DNA of 62,328 bases from CAZMVY01 sp964617875 (GTDB taxonomy: Bacteria; Planctomycetota; Phycisphaerae; UBA1845; PWPN01), in assembly GCA_964617875.1 (NCBI GenBank), contig CAZUAI010000027.1, forward strand, positions 1 through 62,328, in the 5' to 3' direction. Both the position numbers and the translations under genes were made by a program. The notes under the pieces were generated by a model. It was given only the letters and a program-made list of their open reading frames with translations, was not told the DNA's origin and did no database searches. Position 1 is the stretch's first letter; each line of letters begins with the position of its first letter. Shown here piece after piece: positions 34,776-43,103 of this stretch.

Positions 34776-35465
34776 CTATGTCTTCGCGTTGACTTCGTGG
34801 ATGGGATCCGGCAGGCCGGATTGGAGGAAGCTCAGCGCCCGACGCCGGCACCCGACGCACCGCCCGCACTGGTTCTCGCCATCCAGGAGACACGACCAGG
34901 TGTGCTCCATGGGTGCCTTCAACCGATTGCCGAGTTTGATGATCTCACCGACCGAGAGGTCGATCAGCGGCGTCACGACCTGCGGCGGGTTCGAGCCGCC
35001 CGAGGCGATCGCCAGCGACTCGTTGCAGGCCTGGAAGTACTCCCTCTGCTGATCCACCGAACACACCTGCCCGGGCGACGACGCTACCAGATGCTCGCAG
35101 GCCCCCACAAGGATCCGCGCCGCCCCGGCGCGAACGGCACAGATCGCAGCCACGTCAATCAGGGAGGGCATGAGCCCCGGTATGAAACCGTCCCGCAAAT
35201 CTTCCCTGGACAGCATGTCTTCGAGCGAAGCCTTCGTGTCGAACAGCGGATGCCCGCTCAGTTCGGCAAGATGCGGCAGAGACACCACCATCTTCCGGTT
35301 GGCGCCCCACGCCTCGCAGAGGGAGTTGAAGGCGTCCAACTCGCCCGCCGAGGCCCGCGTGCCCGTTCGCACGTGCAGGAGGAGCAGCTCGTACCGGCTT
35401 CGCTCCGCCGTCACCATGACGGCGCTCTTCAACCCGCCACTGACCAGTGCGATGGCACGCTCCAC
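34776..35465 (-). CDS. QueC-like PP-loop protein with altered nucleotide-binding motif
   Basis: The 229-residue protein resembles 7-cyano-7-deazaguanine synthase (QueC), which makes preQ0. The C-terminal zinc site is intact: SCLLDGENQCGRCVGC, four Cys with CxxC spacing. The TPLIDLSVGEIIKLGNRL segment before it also fits. However, the N-terminal PP-loop reads LVSGGLKSAV, where the family has SGGxDS; the Asp is a Lys. That Asp helps bind the ATP/metal, so activity may be lost or changed. The GTG at 35465 follows GGGAG. No queD, queE or queF is nearby. It is transcribed away from the kinase gene. Confidence 0.75.
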   Translation of the reverse strand: MERAIALVSGGLKSAVMVTAERSRYELLLLHVRTGTRASAGELDAFNSLCEAWGANRKMVVSLPHLAELSGHPLFDTKASLEDMLSREDLRDGFIPGLMPSLIDVAAICAVRAGAARILVGACEHLVASSPGQVCSVDQQREYFQACNESLAIASGGSNPPQVVTPLIDLSVGEIIKLGNRLKAPMEHTWSCLLDGENQCGRCVGCRRRALSFLQSGLPDPIHEVNAKT

Positions 35466-36026
35466 GAGACAGTCTCCCGGCGACAGCCTGCCAGCAGATT
35501 ATCGACACAACCGACCGGAAGCATGAACGATATACCAGAGCCGACATTATCGGCCATCGTGGGCTGGCCGGTCCATTATGACGGTGCTATTGCTCTTTGT
35601 CCTCTTGACAGGGGCTCGAAAAACCGTACAATTAAAGCCGTCATGAAATCAGATGGGCACTGCCGCTTTTCCAATCCGATGTACCGCGCCGGTCCGGCTT
35701 CCGGCTCCGACCACATGCGAAATGCTATGGCGGACGGATCCCGTGGAGGTCTCGGTGCCGTCATGGTATCCGGACGGTTCGGCTACGACCGGTGATTCGG
35801 CGGCCCAATCTCCTGTGCGGCCTCGGCCTGGTCGCCGACAAGGCGGCGATGTCGTCCCCCTCGGCATCGCCGGCCGCGACCAGGCCATTTTTCTGCGCCG
35901 CCTATTGCCTCACGAGGCGCGGGCGGACACAATGGACGTGTTGGGGCCGCGAGGAAACGGAAGCAGGGTCGGGCGGCGACCGGTCTCTGTCCCCGCCGTC
36001 CGTCCCCGATTCGGCAGGAGCGCCCT
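35466..36026. other. Intergenic region and long leader before the histidine kinase
   Basis: No convincing gene is seen in 561 bases; the short frames starting near 35641 and 35653 read as low-complexity Arg/Pro/Ser. A strong promoter at 35605-35632 would leave a leader of nearly 390 bases before the kinase start, enough room for regulatory structure, but I do not recognise a known riboswitch. Confidence 0.4.
35605..35632 (+). promoter_or_regulatory. Strong sigma-70-type promoter upstream of the two-component genes
   Basis: Perfect TTGACA (35605-35610), a 16-base spacer and TACAAT (35627-35632, 5 of 6). Confidence 0.7.
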
Positions 36027-38408
36027 ATGAACAGCGAGACCGGCACGTCCACGGTCTTGATCGTCGATGACGATCACGGGCTCCGTTCGCTGATCGAACG
36101 ACGGTTGCTCGCCGAGGGTTTTCGAACGGCGGGCGTCGCGACCGGAGCGGAAGCCATTGAGTGGCTCACCGCCCGCGGCGCCGACATCATGTTGCTCGAC
36201 CTCAAGCTCCCGGACACGTCGGCCGGCGACCTGCTGGCCGAGCTGAGCCGTCGGAACGTCGCCGTCCCGTTCATCGTCATCACCGGCCAGGGCGACGAGA
36301 GAGTCGCCGTCGACATGATGAAGCGGGGCGCCCGCGACTACCTGACGAAGGACATGGCGTTTCTCGAGCTTCTCCCGTCCGTCGTCGGGCGCGTCCTCGA
36401 GCAGGCGGAACAGGAGAGGCGGCTGGCACAGGCGGAGGCGTCGCTGGAGGAAAGCCGGCGTATGCTCGCCAGGCTGTTCAGCAACCTCGGCGGCGTGGTC
36501 TACCGCTGCCGGAACGACAAAAAGTGGACGATGGAGTTCCTGAGCGACGGCTGCCAGTCTCTGACGGGATACCGCGCGGAAGACATCGTCGACAACCGGA
36601 TCATCTCGTACGGCCAGGTCATTCACCCGGACGATCGCGAGCGCGTGTGGTCCGAGGTGCAGGAGGGGCTGCGGAAGAATGAGCCCTTCCGGATGATGTA
36701 CCGCATCACGACGGTCGACGGCCGGGAGAAATGGGTCTGGGAGCAGGGGCGCGGCGTGTTCGGCCCCGGAGGCGAGGTGGTCGCCCTCGAAGGCTTCATC
36801 ACCGACATCACGGACTACCGACGGGCACAGGAAGCCCTTGCGGAGAGCGAAGAGCGGTTCCGCCAACTCGCCGAGAATATCCAGGAAATGTTCTGGGTGC
36901 TTACGCCGGCGGACGGGCGGCTGCTCTACGTCAGCCCGGCGTACGAAAAGATCTTCGGGCGCTCCTGCGATGCGCTGTACGCCGATCCGCAGTCCCTTCT
37001 CGAATCGATCCACCCGGCCGATCGGGACCGGGCCAGCGCCCTGGTCTCGGGGCGGGACCACGCCGTGCGAGACGAGGAATATCGAATCGTCCGGGCCGAC
37101 GGCTCGCTGCGATGGATCAGCGCGAGCACCTTCCCCGTGTCCAACGAGACGGGCGAGGCATACCGCATCGTCGGCGTAGCCCGGGATATCACCGACCGCA
37201 AGCAGGCGGAGGAGCAGCTCCGGCACGCACACAAAATGGAGGCCGTGGGGACGCTGGCGAGCGGCGTGGCGCACGATTTCAACAATCTTCTGACCGCGAT
37301 CCTGGGCTACACGACCCTCGCCCGCAAGACCCTTCACAAGAACCATCCCGCCAACCAGTCGCTGGAGATGGTGGAATCCGCCGTTCAGCAGGCCGGCGGC
37401 GTCGCCAAGGCGCTGCTGACGTTCAGCCACAAGACCGCCACGGAGAAGGCGCCGGTGAACCTGTGCACCGTGGTCGCCGACTCGCTCCGGCTGCTGCGGC
37501 GCGTGTTGCCGGCCTCGGTCGAGATCACGGACGACGTACCCGCGCGTTCCGAGGTCTGGGTGAACGCGGACGCCACGCAGCTCCAGCAGGTGCTGATGAA
37601 CCTGGCCGTCAATGCGCGGGATGCCATGCCGGACGGCGGGCATCTTTACATCTCCCTGCGAAAGGCGCCGCCTTCCGCGTCGCGAACCAGGTCTCGACGG
37701 GGCGGCCCCGCAATGCCCCGGGCCGTGCTCGTCATCCAGGACACGGGGATGGGGATGCCCGAGGATGTGCGGCTGCGGGTCTTCGAGCCGTTTTTCACGA
37801 CGAAGCCGCGCGGGCAGGGCACGGGACTCGGCATGTCCATCGTGCACGGGATCATCACGGACCACGGCGGGCGGATTCGCATCGAGTCCGAGCCCAACCG
37901 CGGCACCCGCGTCGTGATCACCCTGCCGCAATGCGAACCGCTGACCCCGGCCACTACCTCCGCTCCCGAGACGCGCCGGAAACACGGGCGCGGCGAGGCA
38001 ATCCTCGTCGTCGAGGATGACGCCCACATCCGCTCGATCGTGACCTCCGCGCTCCGGTCGGAAGGATACGAGGTATACCAGGCAGCCGACGGCGTCGAGG
38101 CCATGTCCGTCCTGGAGACCCACGCGGCGACGATCCGGCTCCTGGTGCTCGACATCGACCTTCCGCGTCTGAGCGGGCTGGCCTATCTGGAGCGTGTGCG
38201 TCAGAAGGGCCTGCAACTGCCCGCGGTCCTCGTGACCGGCAGCGTCGAGACGGAGTTGCACGAGCCGGCCGCCGACAACACGCAGCTCCTGCGCAAGCCA
38301 TTCCGAATGTCCGAACTTGCCACCGTGGTGGCACATATGTTAAACCAGCACACCCAGAAGGAGGAGGTACTCAGCCATGAACGACACGACCCGCATCCTG
38401 GTCGTTGA
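36027..38408 (+). CDS. Hybrid sensor histidine kinase (REC-PAS-PAS-HisKA-HATPase-REC)
   Basis: The 793-residue protein has no transmembrane segment and is probably cytoplasmic. An N-terminal receiver domain (phospho-acceptor Asp58 in MLLDLKLPD) is followed by a coiled-coil linker and two PAS domains, at about 145-265 and 280-400. The second PAS is followed by GVARDITDRKQAEEQL, a typical PAC end. The H-box is ASGVAHDFNNLLTAILGY with His416. The ATPase has NLAVNARDAMPDGG, DTGMGMPEDV and GTGLGMSIVHGI. A C-terminal receiver has Asp709 (LVLDIDLP). Such kinases relay phosphate His-Asp. AGGAG stands just before the ATG. It overlaps the LuxR-type regulator gene by 32 bases, its likely partner. Confidence 0.92.
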   Translation: MNSETGTSTVLIVDDDHGLRSLIERRLLAEGFRTAGVATGAEAIEWLTARGADIMLLDLKLPDTSAGDLLAELSRRNVAVPFIVITGQGDERVAVDMMKRGARDYLTKDMAFLELLPSVVGRVLEQAEQERRLAQAEASLEESRRMLARLFSNLGGVVYRCRNDKKWTMEFLSDGCQSLTGYRAEDIVDNRIISYGQVIHPDDRERVWSEVQEGLRKNEPFRMMYRITTVDGREKWVWEQGRGVFGPGGEVVALEGFITDITDYRRAQEALAESEERFRQLAENIQEMFWVLTPADGRLLYVSPAYEKIFGRSCDALYADPQSLLESIHPADRDRASALVSGRDHAVRDEEYRIVRADGSLRWISASTFPVSNETGEAYRIVGVARDITDRKQAEEQLRHAHKMEAVGTLASGVAHDFNNLLTAILGYTTLARKTLHKNHPANQSLEMVESAVQQAGGVAKALLTFSHKTATEKAPVNLCTVVADSLRLLRRVLPASVEITDDVPARSEVWVNADATQLQQVLMNLAVNARDAMPDGGHLYISLRKAPPSASRTRSRRGGPAMPRAVLVIQDTGMGMPEDVRLRVFEPFFTTKPRGQGTGLGMSIVHGIITDHGGRIRIESEPNRGTRVVITLPQCEPLTPATTSAPETRRKHGRGEAILVVEDDAHIRSIVTSALRSEGYEVYQAADGVEAMSVLETHAATIRLLVLDIDLPRLSGLAYLERVRQKGLQLPAVLVTGSVETELHEPAADNTQLLRKPFRMSELATVVAHMLNQHTQKEEVLSHERHDPHPGR

Positions 38409-39033
38409 CGACCACGCCCTCGTCCGGGGCACACTGTGCGAACACCTCAAGCGGGAGGCCCGCTTCGAAGTCGTGGGATCCGCCTCGACCGCCGACGAAG
38501 CGATCGCCAAGGCGACCGAGTGCAACCCGGACATCATCCTGATGGACATCGACATGCCGGGAATGAACTGCTTCAACACCGCGAAGACGATTCTTTCGCT
38601 CCGCCCCGATGTGCGGATCATCTTCCTGAGCGCGTTTACCCACGACAAGTACATCGACCAGGCCCTCGAAGCGAAGGCCCGCGGCTACCTGACGAAGCGG
38701 GAGCCGGTCGAGGCGGTTGTCGCCGCCGTCCGCGAGGTCGCCTCGGGCGGGGCCTATTTCTCGCCCGAGGTCCGCGAGCGGATCGTGGTGGATGAACGCG
38801 GCGCAAAGCTGACCGGCACGTCGAAGTCGCGAGCGGCCTCGCTCACCCCGCGCGAGACCGAGATCCTCCAGTACGTGGCCCGCGGCCTGTCCAAGAAGGA
38901 AATCGCCGCGACGGCACACCTGAGCGTCAAGACCGTGGATCGCCACTGCGCGAACCTGATGCAGAAGCTCAACATCCACGACCGCGTGGAACTCGCTCGT
39001 TTCGCGATCCGAGAAGGTCTGGCCGACGCATAG
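38377..39033 (+). CDS. NarL/LuxR-type response regulator
   Basis: The 218-residue regulator has a receiver domain (ILVVDDHALVRG; phospho-acceptor Asp in IILMDIDMPGMN) and a C-terminal LuxR-type helix-turn-helix (LTPRETEILQYVARGLSKKE, LSVKTVDRHCANLMQKL). It binds DNA, probably as a dimer, when phosphorylated. AAGGAGG precedes the ATG. It starts inside the end of the hybrid kinase gene, so the two are surely co-expressed. Target genes are unknown; the convergent metzincin gene ends 60 bases away. Confidence 0.93.
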   Translation: MNDTTRILVVDDHALVRGTLCEHLKREARFEVVGSASTADEAIAKATECNPDIILMDIDMPGMNCFNTAKTILSLRPDVRIIFLSAFTHDKYIDQALEAKARGYLTKREPVEAVVAAVREVASGGAYFSPEVRERIVVDERGAKLTGTSKSRAASLTPRETEILQYVARGLSKKEIAATAHLSVKTVDRHCANLMQKLNIHDRVELARFAIREGLADA

Positions 39034-39093
39034 AAGGACGAAGCCCCGGTCCCGGCCCATCGCAACAGGAGGACGCATGCGGCGCAACGGGCG

Positions 39094-40272
39094 CTACGAA
39101 CTCGACTCCAGGCCGAGCGTTTCAAGGAGGAGCTGCCAGCCGTCCTGGTTGCCGAAGGGCCAGATGGACGGATCGAGCGGGGATGTCTGAAACCTCTGGT
39201 CGTACAGGAACGTCGTGGCCGATCCCGTCGAGTCCATCACGTCCACCCAGTTGGCAACGTGGTTCAGGCCCACCAGGTGGCCGATCTCATGAGCGGCCAC
39301 GTGCCCGATGGCAACGCCGAGTTCCGCCGCCGTCAGCCACCGGCCGTTGAACTGGTCCGCGGTGAAATTGTTCGTGAAGATGATCGCTGCGTCGGTCGGG
39401 TTCCGGTTGTATTCGTCGATATCCTGCGAAATCCCATAGGCATTCCGGTTGCGGCCGCCGAAGTAGACGGTCGAGACCGCCGTCCCCGCCCGCGGCCGGT
39501 GCGAATCCGTGTCATACACGTCCAGGGCGATCCCGTTGAAGCAACCCTCCACCGTCTGGAAGATCCAACGCTTGACCGTATCGGTCTGGCCGGCATATCG
39601 GGCATCGATGTCGGCGGCGTTAAACGCACCGACGGTGTACGTCCGGTCCCCGGGGATTGTGACCGTGCCGCCGGCGTAATTCAGCAGAACAGCCTGTGCA
39701 CGCGGCACGGGGACGGCCTCGCCGCGGCTGACCGTAACGGTGCCGCTGTAGTAGCCGGTACTCGGCGCAAAGGCGGAACTCCCGACGGCGAGGAAGTAGT
39801 TGAGACCCGCGTGGCGCACGACCTCGTTCACGAAAGGATCGAGCTGGTTCGAGTTCACATCCCGGTCGTCATTCGTGATGAACAGTTCGCCGCCCTCGTC
39901 GAAGAGGGCGATGGCCAGATCGACTCCCCCGCTGCCCTGGAGGTCCACCCGGATCCGGTCGCCGGGCATCATCGACCCCAGATTGTAGACATCGACATCG
40001 CTGGCCGGGTTGATGGAACCCTGAATCCGGCCGATGCCGTTGGCGTCGAAGATCAGATCCAGCGATTGGGAAAAGCTGTCGTTGGGCTCGCCGCTGACTC
40101 GCCGCCCCTGGATCTTGCTCGGATCGGGGCTGACGTTGCCGTCCTGCGTGCTGCCGACGGGGGTATTCAGACACCCGGCCGCCCCCATCGAGAGGCACAA
40201 CGCCACCGTCCAGATCGAACGAACCGCGAACCGAACCGGCAACGCGTTGTACAAGCGAGGCTTACGATTCAA
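39094..40272 (-). CDS. Metzincin-type zinc metalloprotease lipoprotein (copy 1)
   Basis: The 392-residue protein has a lipoprotein signal (TVALCLSMGAAGC, Cys34). A bacterial pre-peptidase-like beta domain follows (SINPASDVDVYNLGSMMPGD, then ALFDEGGELFITNDDRD). The protease domain has HEIGHLVGLNH at 328-338, the HExxHxxGxxH zinc site of metzincins, then a VMDSTG Met-turn. It would be an envelope-anchored or released endopeptidase. I choose the TTG at 40272 because GGGAGG lies 8 bases before it and the signal peptide is then normal; GTG at 40305 is the alternative. It is paralogous to the next gene upstream. Confidence 0.82.
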   Translation of the reverse strand: MNRKPRLYNALPVRFAVRSIWTVALCLSMGAAGCLNTPVGSTQDGNVSPDPSKIQGRRVSGEPNDSFSQSLDLIFDANGIGRIQGSINPASDVDVYNLGSMMPGDRIRVDLQGSGGVDLAIALFDEGGELFITNDDRDVNSNQLDPFVNEVVRHAGLNYFLAVGSSAFAPSTGYYSGTVTVSRGEAVPVPRAQAVLLNYAGGTVTIPGDRTYTVGAFNAADIDARYAGQTDTVKRWIFQTVEGCFNGIALDVYDTDSHRPRAGTAVSTVYFGGRNRNAYGISQDIDEYNRNPTDAAIIFTNNFTADQFNGRWLTAAELGVAIGHVAAHEIGHLVGLNHVANWVDVMDSTGSATTFLYDQRFQTSPLDPSIWPFGNQDGWQLLLETLGLESSS

Positions 40273-40338
40273 ACACGGGGCCTCCCAGGAGCCTGCGACG
40301 GCCACTATGGTATAGTCTAGGCTGCACTAAGCTTCGAA

Positions 40339-41616
40339 TCAATCCGGCCTTGACGCCCCGCAAGGGCCCACACTTAGCAGACGCCGATCCACCTCAAAGT
40401 CGATCGCTCCCCGTCCATCATCGGCCTCCAACATCGGGCGTTGCTTGCGGGTATCGGCCTTCAACACCCCGCCCAGGGCCCACGACAGCAGGGCCGCCCC
40501 GTCCTGCGAACCGATGGGCCCCACTGTCGAATGCAACGGCGAGGTCTGGAAGACCTGCGGCCGGAGCATCTGCCGTGCCGACGCCGTAATGTCCATCAGG
40601 TCGCTCACATTACGAACATGCCATAGACCCAGCAAATGCCCCGCCTCGTGCGCCGCAACGTTCGCCAGAACCTGGGCAATCTCGTCCACACTCGGGTTCA
40701 GCGGCGAAAACAGGGCGAACGTATCGGTAAAGACGATCGCCGACTGGGTCAAATCGCCGTTGTACGTGTCCACGCTGTCAGCCAGCCCGAGCAGATCCCG
40801 GTTGTAGGTCCCGAAGTAAATCGTGGAACGCGAAGCATCCTCCGCGCCCGGTTCGTCCGACGCAAGCACGGTCACACCGAGCCCGTCGAACGCAGCCCGG
40901 ACATCCTCCAGGATCTTCTGCTGTATCACGTCCGTCTGTCCCGCGAACTTCGCACTGATCCGGGAAGCATCGAAGGCGGGCACGGCCACCGGCGTGCCGC
41001 CGCCGATGGAAACAGCCGGATCGCCGTCGAAGTCCAGGACGAGCACCTGCGGTACCGGCGCCGGGACGGCCCCCCCGCTCCGCCGTACCGCGAGCGTGTA
41101 GTCGCCCCGCGCCGATCCGCCCGGAGGACTGCACACCGTGATATAGACATTGGCGGTCGCCACGCGGCAGACGGTCTCGAAGTACTGGGCCACGCCGCCG
41201 CGGCCCGCCTGCATGGCCAGCTGCAGGAGTTCACCTTCCGCGTTGAATACGCCGACTTCGATGCCCTGCCGGTCCGGCGGATACACCGTAATGACCATGC
41301 GGTTGCCCGCCCCGGCCGGCCCCATCGCAAACACGTCAACATCCTGGATGCTCCCCAAGCTGCCGTGAAGGGATGCTTCGCCGCTCTCGGGCATCATCAC
41401 GGCGTTGGCTGAAGCGAAATCGTCGTTCGCCTCGGCCTCCGTGTAGGACGGCGCATCGCCGCTGATCGGTGAACTGAGCAGCGTGAACGGGCCGCTCAAG
41501 ACACCACCGGACCCGTCGAGCGATGCGGGGTCACACCCACAAATAGCCACCGTAAGCAGGGAAACCGTGACAATGTGCGGGCCGAGGGCCCACAAAGGAC
41601 GTCTGGAGCGAGGCAA
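40339..41616 (-). CDS. Metzincin-type zinc metalloprotease lipoprotein (copy 2)
   Basis: The 425-residue paralogue of the neighbouring gene has the same plan. The signal ends LLTVAICGC (Cys28). The beta domain shows GSIQDVDVFAMGPAGAGN. The catalytic motif is HEAGHLLGLWH at 323-333, followed by DLMDITA as Met-turn. Both proteins share YFGxxNR(N/D)xxG and QTSPLxxxxxPxGxQDG blocks, so they arose by duplication. The TTG at 41616 is chosen for the GAGG 7 bases upstream. It is preceded by a near-consensus sigma-28 promoter. Copy 1 starts 66 bases after its stop and may be co-transcribed. Confidence 0.82.
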   Translation of the reverse strand: MPRSRRPLWALGPHIVTVSLLTVAICGCDPASLDGSGGVLSGPFTLLSSPISGDAPSYTEAEANDDFASANAVMMPESGEASLHGSLGSIQDVDVFAMGPAGAGNRMVITVYPPDRQGIEVGVFNAEGELLQLAMQAGRGGVAQYFETVCRVATANVYITVCSPPGGSARGDYTLAVRRSGGAVPAPVPQVLVLDFDGDPAVSIGGGTPVAVPAFDASRISAKFAGQTDVIQQKILEDVRAAFDGLGVTVLASDEPGAEDASRSTIYFGTYNRDLLGLADSVDTYNGDLTQSAIVFTDTFALFSPLNPSVDEIAQVLANVAAHEAGHLLGLWHVRNVSDLMDITASARQMLRPQVFQTSPLHSTVGPIGSQDGAALLSWALGGVLKADTRKQRPMLEADDGRGAIDFEVDRRLLSVGPCGASRPD

Positions 41617-41678
41617 GACCAAACCTCGTGCGGCGATTTCGCCCCAGGCGTCCTAGCGCATGGGCTTGTTCGACACAG

Positions 41679-41705
41679 CTATCGGCTAACCAGCCGGGCA
41701 CTTTA
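41679..41705 (-). promoter_or_regulatory. Sigma-28 (FliA)-type promoter for the metzincin genes
   Basis: On the minus strand: TAAA (41705-41702), a 15-base spacer, then GCCGATAG (41686-41679). The consensus is TAAA-N15-GCCGATAA, so only the last base differs. The bases after TAAA (GT) also match the extended box. It lies about 60 bases before the TTG start. Confidence 0.6.
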
Positions 41706-41966
41706 GCTAGATTCTCAATACTGGGAACCCCGGTGGCAGACTCGGCGCATTATCGGAATAAACGCATTGCGAGGCCTCGGCGGCGGCCCCAAGGGCGGGC
41801 CGTCGAAGCCTATCGAAACCAATCTACCTCATTGAAAGTGTCCCAGGTGACACACTGCGGCGAACCCGAGCGAAGACCCTGACCATAACGCCATTATTCC
41901 GCACACCGGCGTCCGCTTATCGCACGCAATGTCCCAAAAAAACTTGCAAAAACCCCCGGTAACCTC

Positions 41967-41995
41967 TTGACACGCTCCGCCATTCTGTTTAAATT
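41967..41995 (+). promoter_or_regulatory. Sigma-70-type promoter for the PEP-CTERM gene
   Basis: Perfect TTGACA (41967-41972), a 17-base spacer and TAAATT (41990-41995, 4 of 6). The leader to the ATG is about 115 bases. The rest of the 41617-42115 gap holds only the divergent sigma-28-type promoter. Confidence 0.6.
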
Positions 41996-42115
41996 GGCGA
42001 GTGAGAGCATAGGGCGCGATCGGGTGGGAGTCGAGAGAGGGCGTACCTCTCTAGGTTGCTCAGGGCTTTGGGAAGCTTTGGGCCGTCCTTGCTTGAGAAC
42101 CACAGGGAGAGAGAT

Positions 42116-42946
42116 ATGAAGCAAACATTCCTTGCTTCGCTGGGTGTTGCCGTATGCGCTGGGGCGGCCTTGGCCGCGCCTCTTACGCCTACGATAACAA
42201 GCCACGACATCAACTTCGGTGCCGAGTTCATCTACGCCACCAATGGAACTGCCCCGGACACCCTGGTGACGTCGAAGGACGGCGCCAACAGCACGGGCGA
42301 GGAGGCCACCGCCTACTGGCCAAACTGGCCGAGCACCGTCGGGGTAACGCCGATCTGGTTCAACCTCGGTGGCGCCGCCGCTCCCCAGTTCAACTTCGGC
42401 GGCGACCTGCGGCTCGGCGTCAAGTTCACCGGGCACGACGAGACCCCGCCTCCGCTCGACGTCAGCCTCACGGGTACCGGCCTGTACGGCACCTACGGTG
42501 ATGGCGCGGCCGACCTTGAGGTCTGGGGTTATATGAGCGGCATCAACGGCCAGCCGGTCCTCGCCAACGTCCTGCTGTGGGCGGTGGATCTGGAATTCGT
42601 ATCATTGTACGGGTACGGTAACCCGCCGGCCCTCGGCGTGGGCAGCGGCTATGTCCTTGAGGGCGTCGGTAAGGTCGTCGGCGGCCTGATCGCCATCGAG
42701 AACAATCTCGTCGGCAGCGACGCCGTGATGCGGGGCAACATCGACCTGCCCGAGAGCTTCGCCACGCCCGGCGCGATAAAGGGCTTTGCGAGCCGTTATG
42801 ACCCGTTGTCGGACGCGCAGGTGGAAACGCGGGGCAGCTACTCCGGCGAGACGGGCAAGGGCTTCGCGATACCCGAACCAGCTGCAATCGTCCTGCTCGG
42901 CGCGGGGGCGTTGCTCGCCTTCCGCCGCCGGCAAACGGCAGCCTGA
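42116..42946 (+). CDS. PEP-CTERM sorting domain surface protein
   Basis: The 276-residue exported protein starts with a signal peptide (KQTFLASLGVAVCAGAALAA). It ends in a PEP-CTERM sorting signal: IPEPAAIVLLGAGALLAF followed by RRR. Exosortase cuts and processes such tails for surface or extracellular-matrix display; that enzyme is not in the window. The mature part is Gly/Asn/Thr-rich and beta-like, with no recognised domain. The ATG at 42116 has AGGGAGAG upstream, and a strong terminator follows, so it is a single-gene unit. Confidence 0.85.
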   Translation: MKQTFLASLGVAVCAGAALAAPLTPTITSHDINFGAEFIYATNGTAPDTLVTSKDGANSTGEEATAYWPNWPSTVGVTPIWFNLGGAAAPQFNFGGDLRLGVKFTGHDETPPPLDVSLTGTGLYGTYGDGAADLEVWGYMSGINGQPVLANVLLWAVDLEFVSLYGYGNPPALGVGSGYVLEGVGKVVGGLIAIENNLVGSDAVMRGNIDLPESFATPGAIKGFASRYDPLSDAQVETRGSYSGETGKGFAIPEPAAIVLLGAGALLAFRRRQTAA

Positions 42947-42986
42947 GGATCGACCCCGCAGGTCGATTCGTGCCTGGATGACACTC

Positions 42987-43029
42987 AACCTCTCCGGGGA
43001 GCGTGCGGCTCCGCGGAGAGGTTCTTTTT
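42987..43029 (+). terminator. Strong rho-independent terminator after the PEP-CTERM gene
   Basis: AACCTCTCCG at 42987-42996 pairs with CGGAGAGGTT at 43013-43022, with a further GAGC/GCTC pairing inside, and TTTTT follows. It lies 40 bases after the stop. Confidence 0.85.
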
Positions 43030-43103
43030 CTGCGCGCAGCGCTGCATCATCCGAAGCGGCAACACCATGGGCCGTGCCGCCGCCTCGACGCTCGACGGCG
43101 CGA

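Noticed and set aside
35653..36030. Open frame before the hybrid kinase as a separate gene
   Set aside because: Composition is Arg/Pro/Ala-rich without a fold pattern, and there is no ribosome site. It overlaps the well-supported kinase start.
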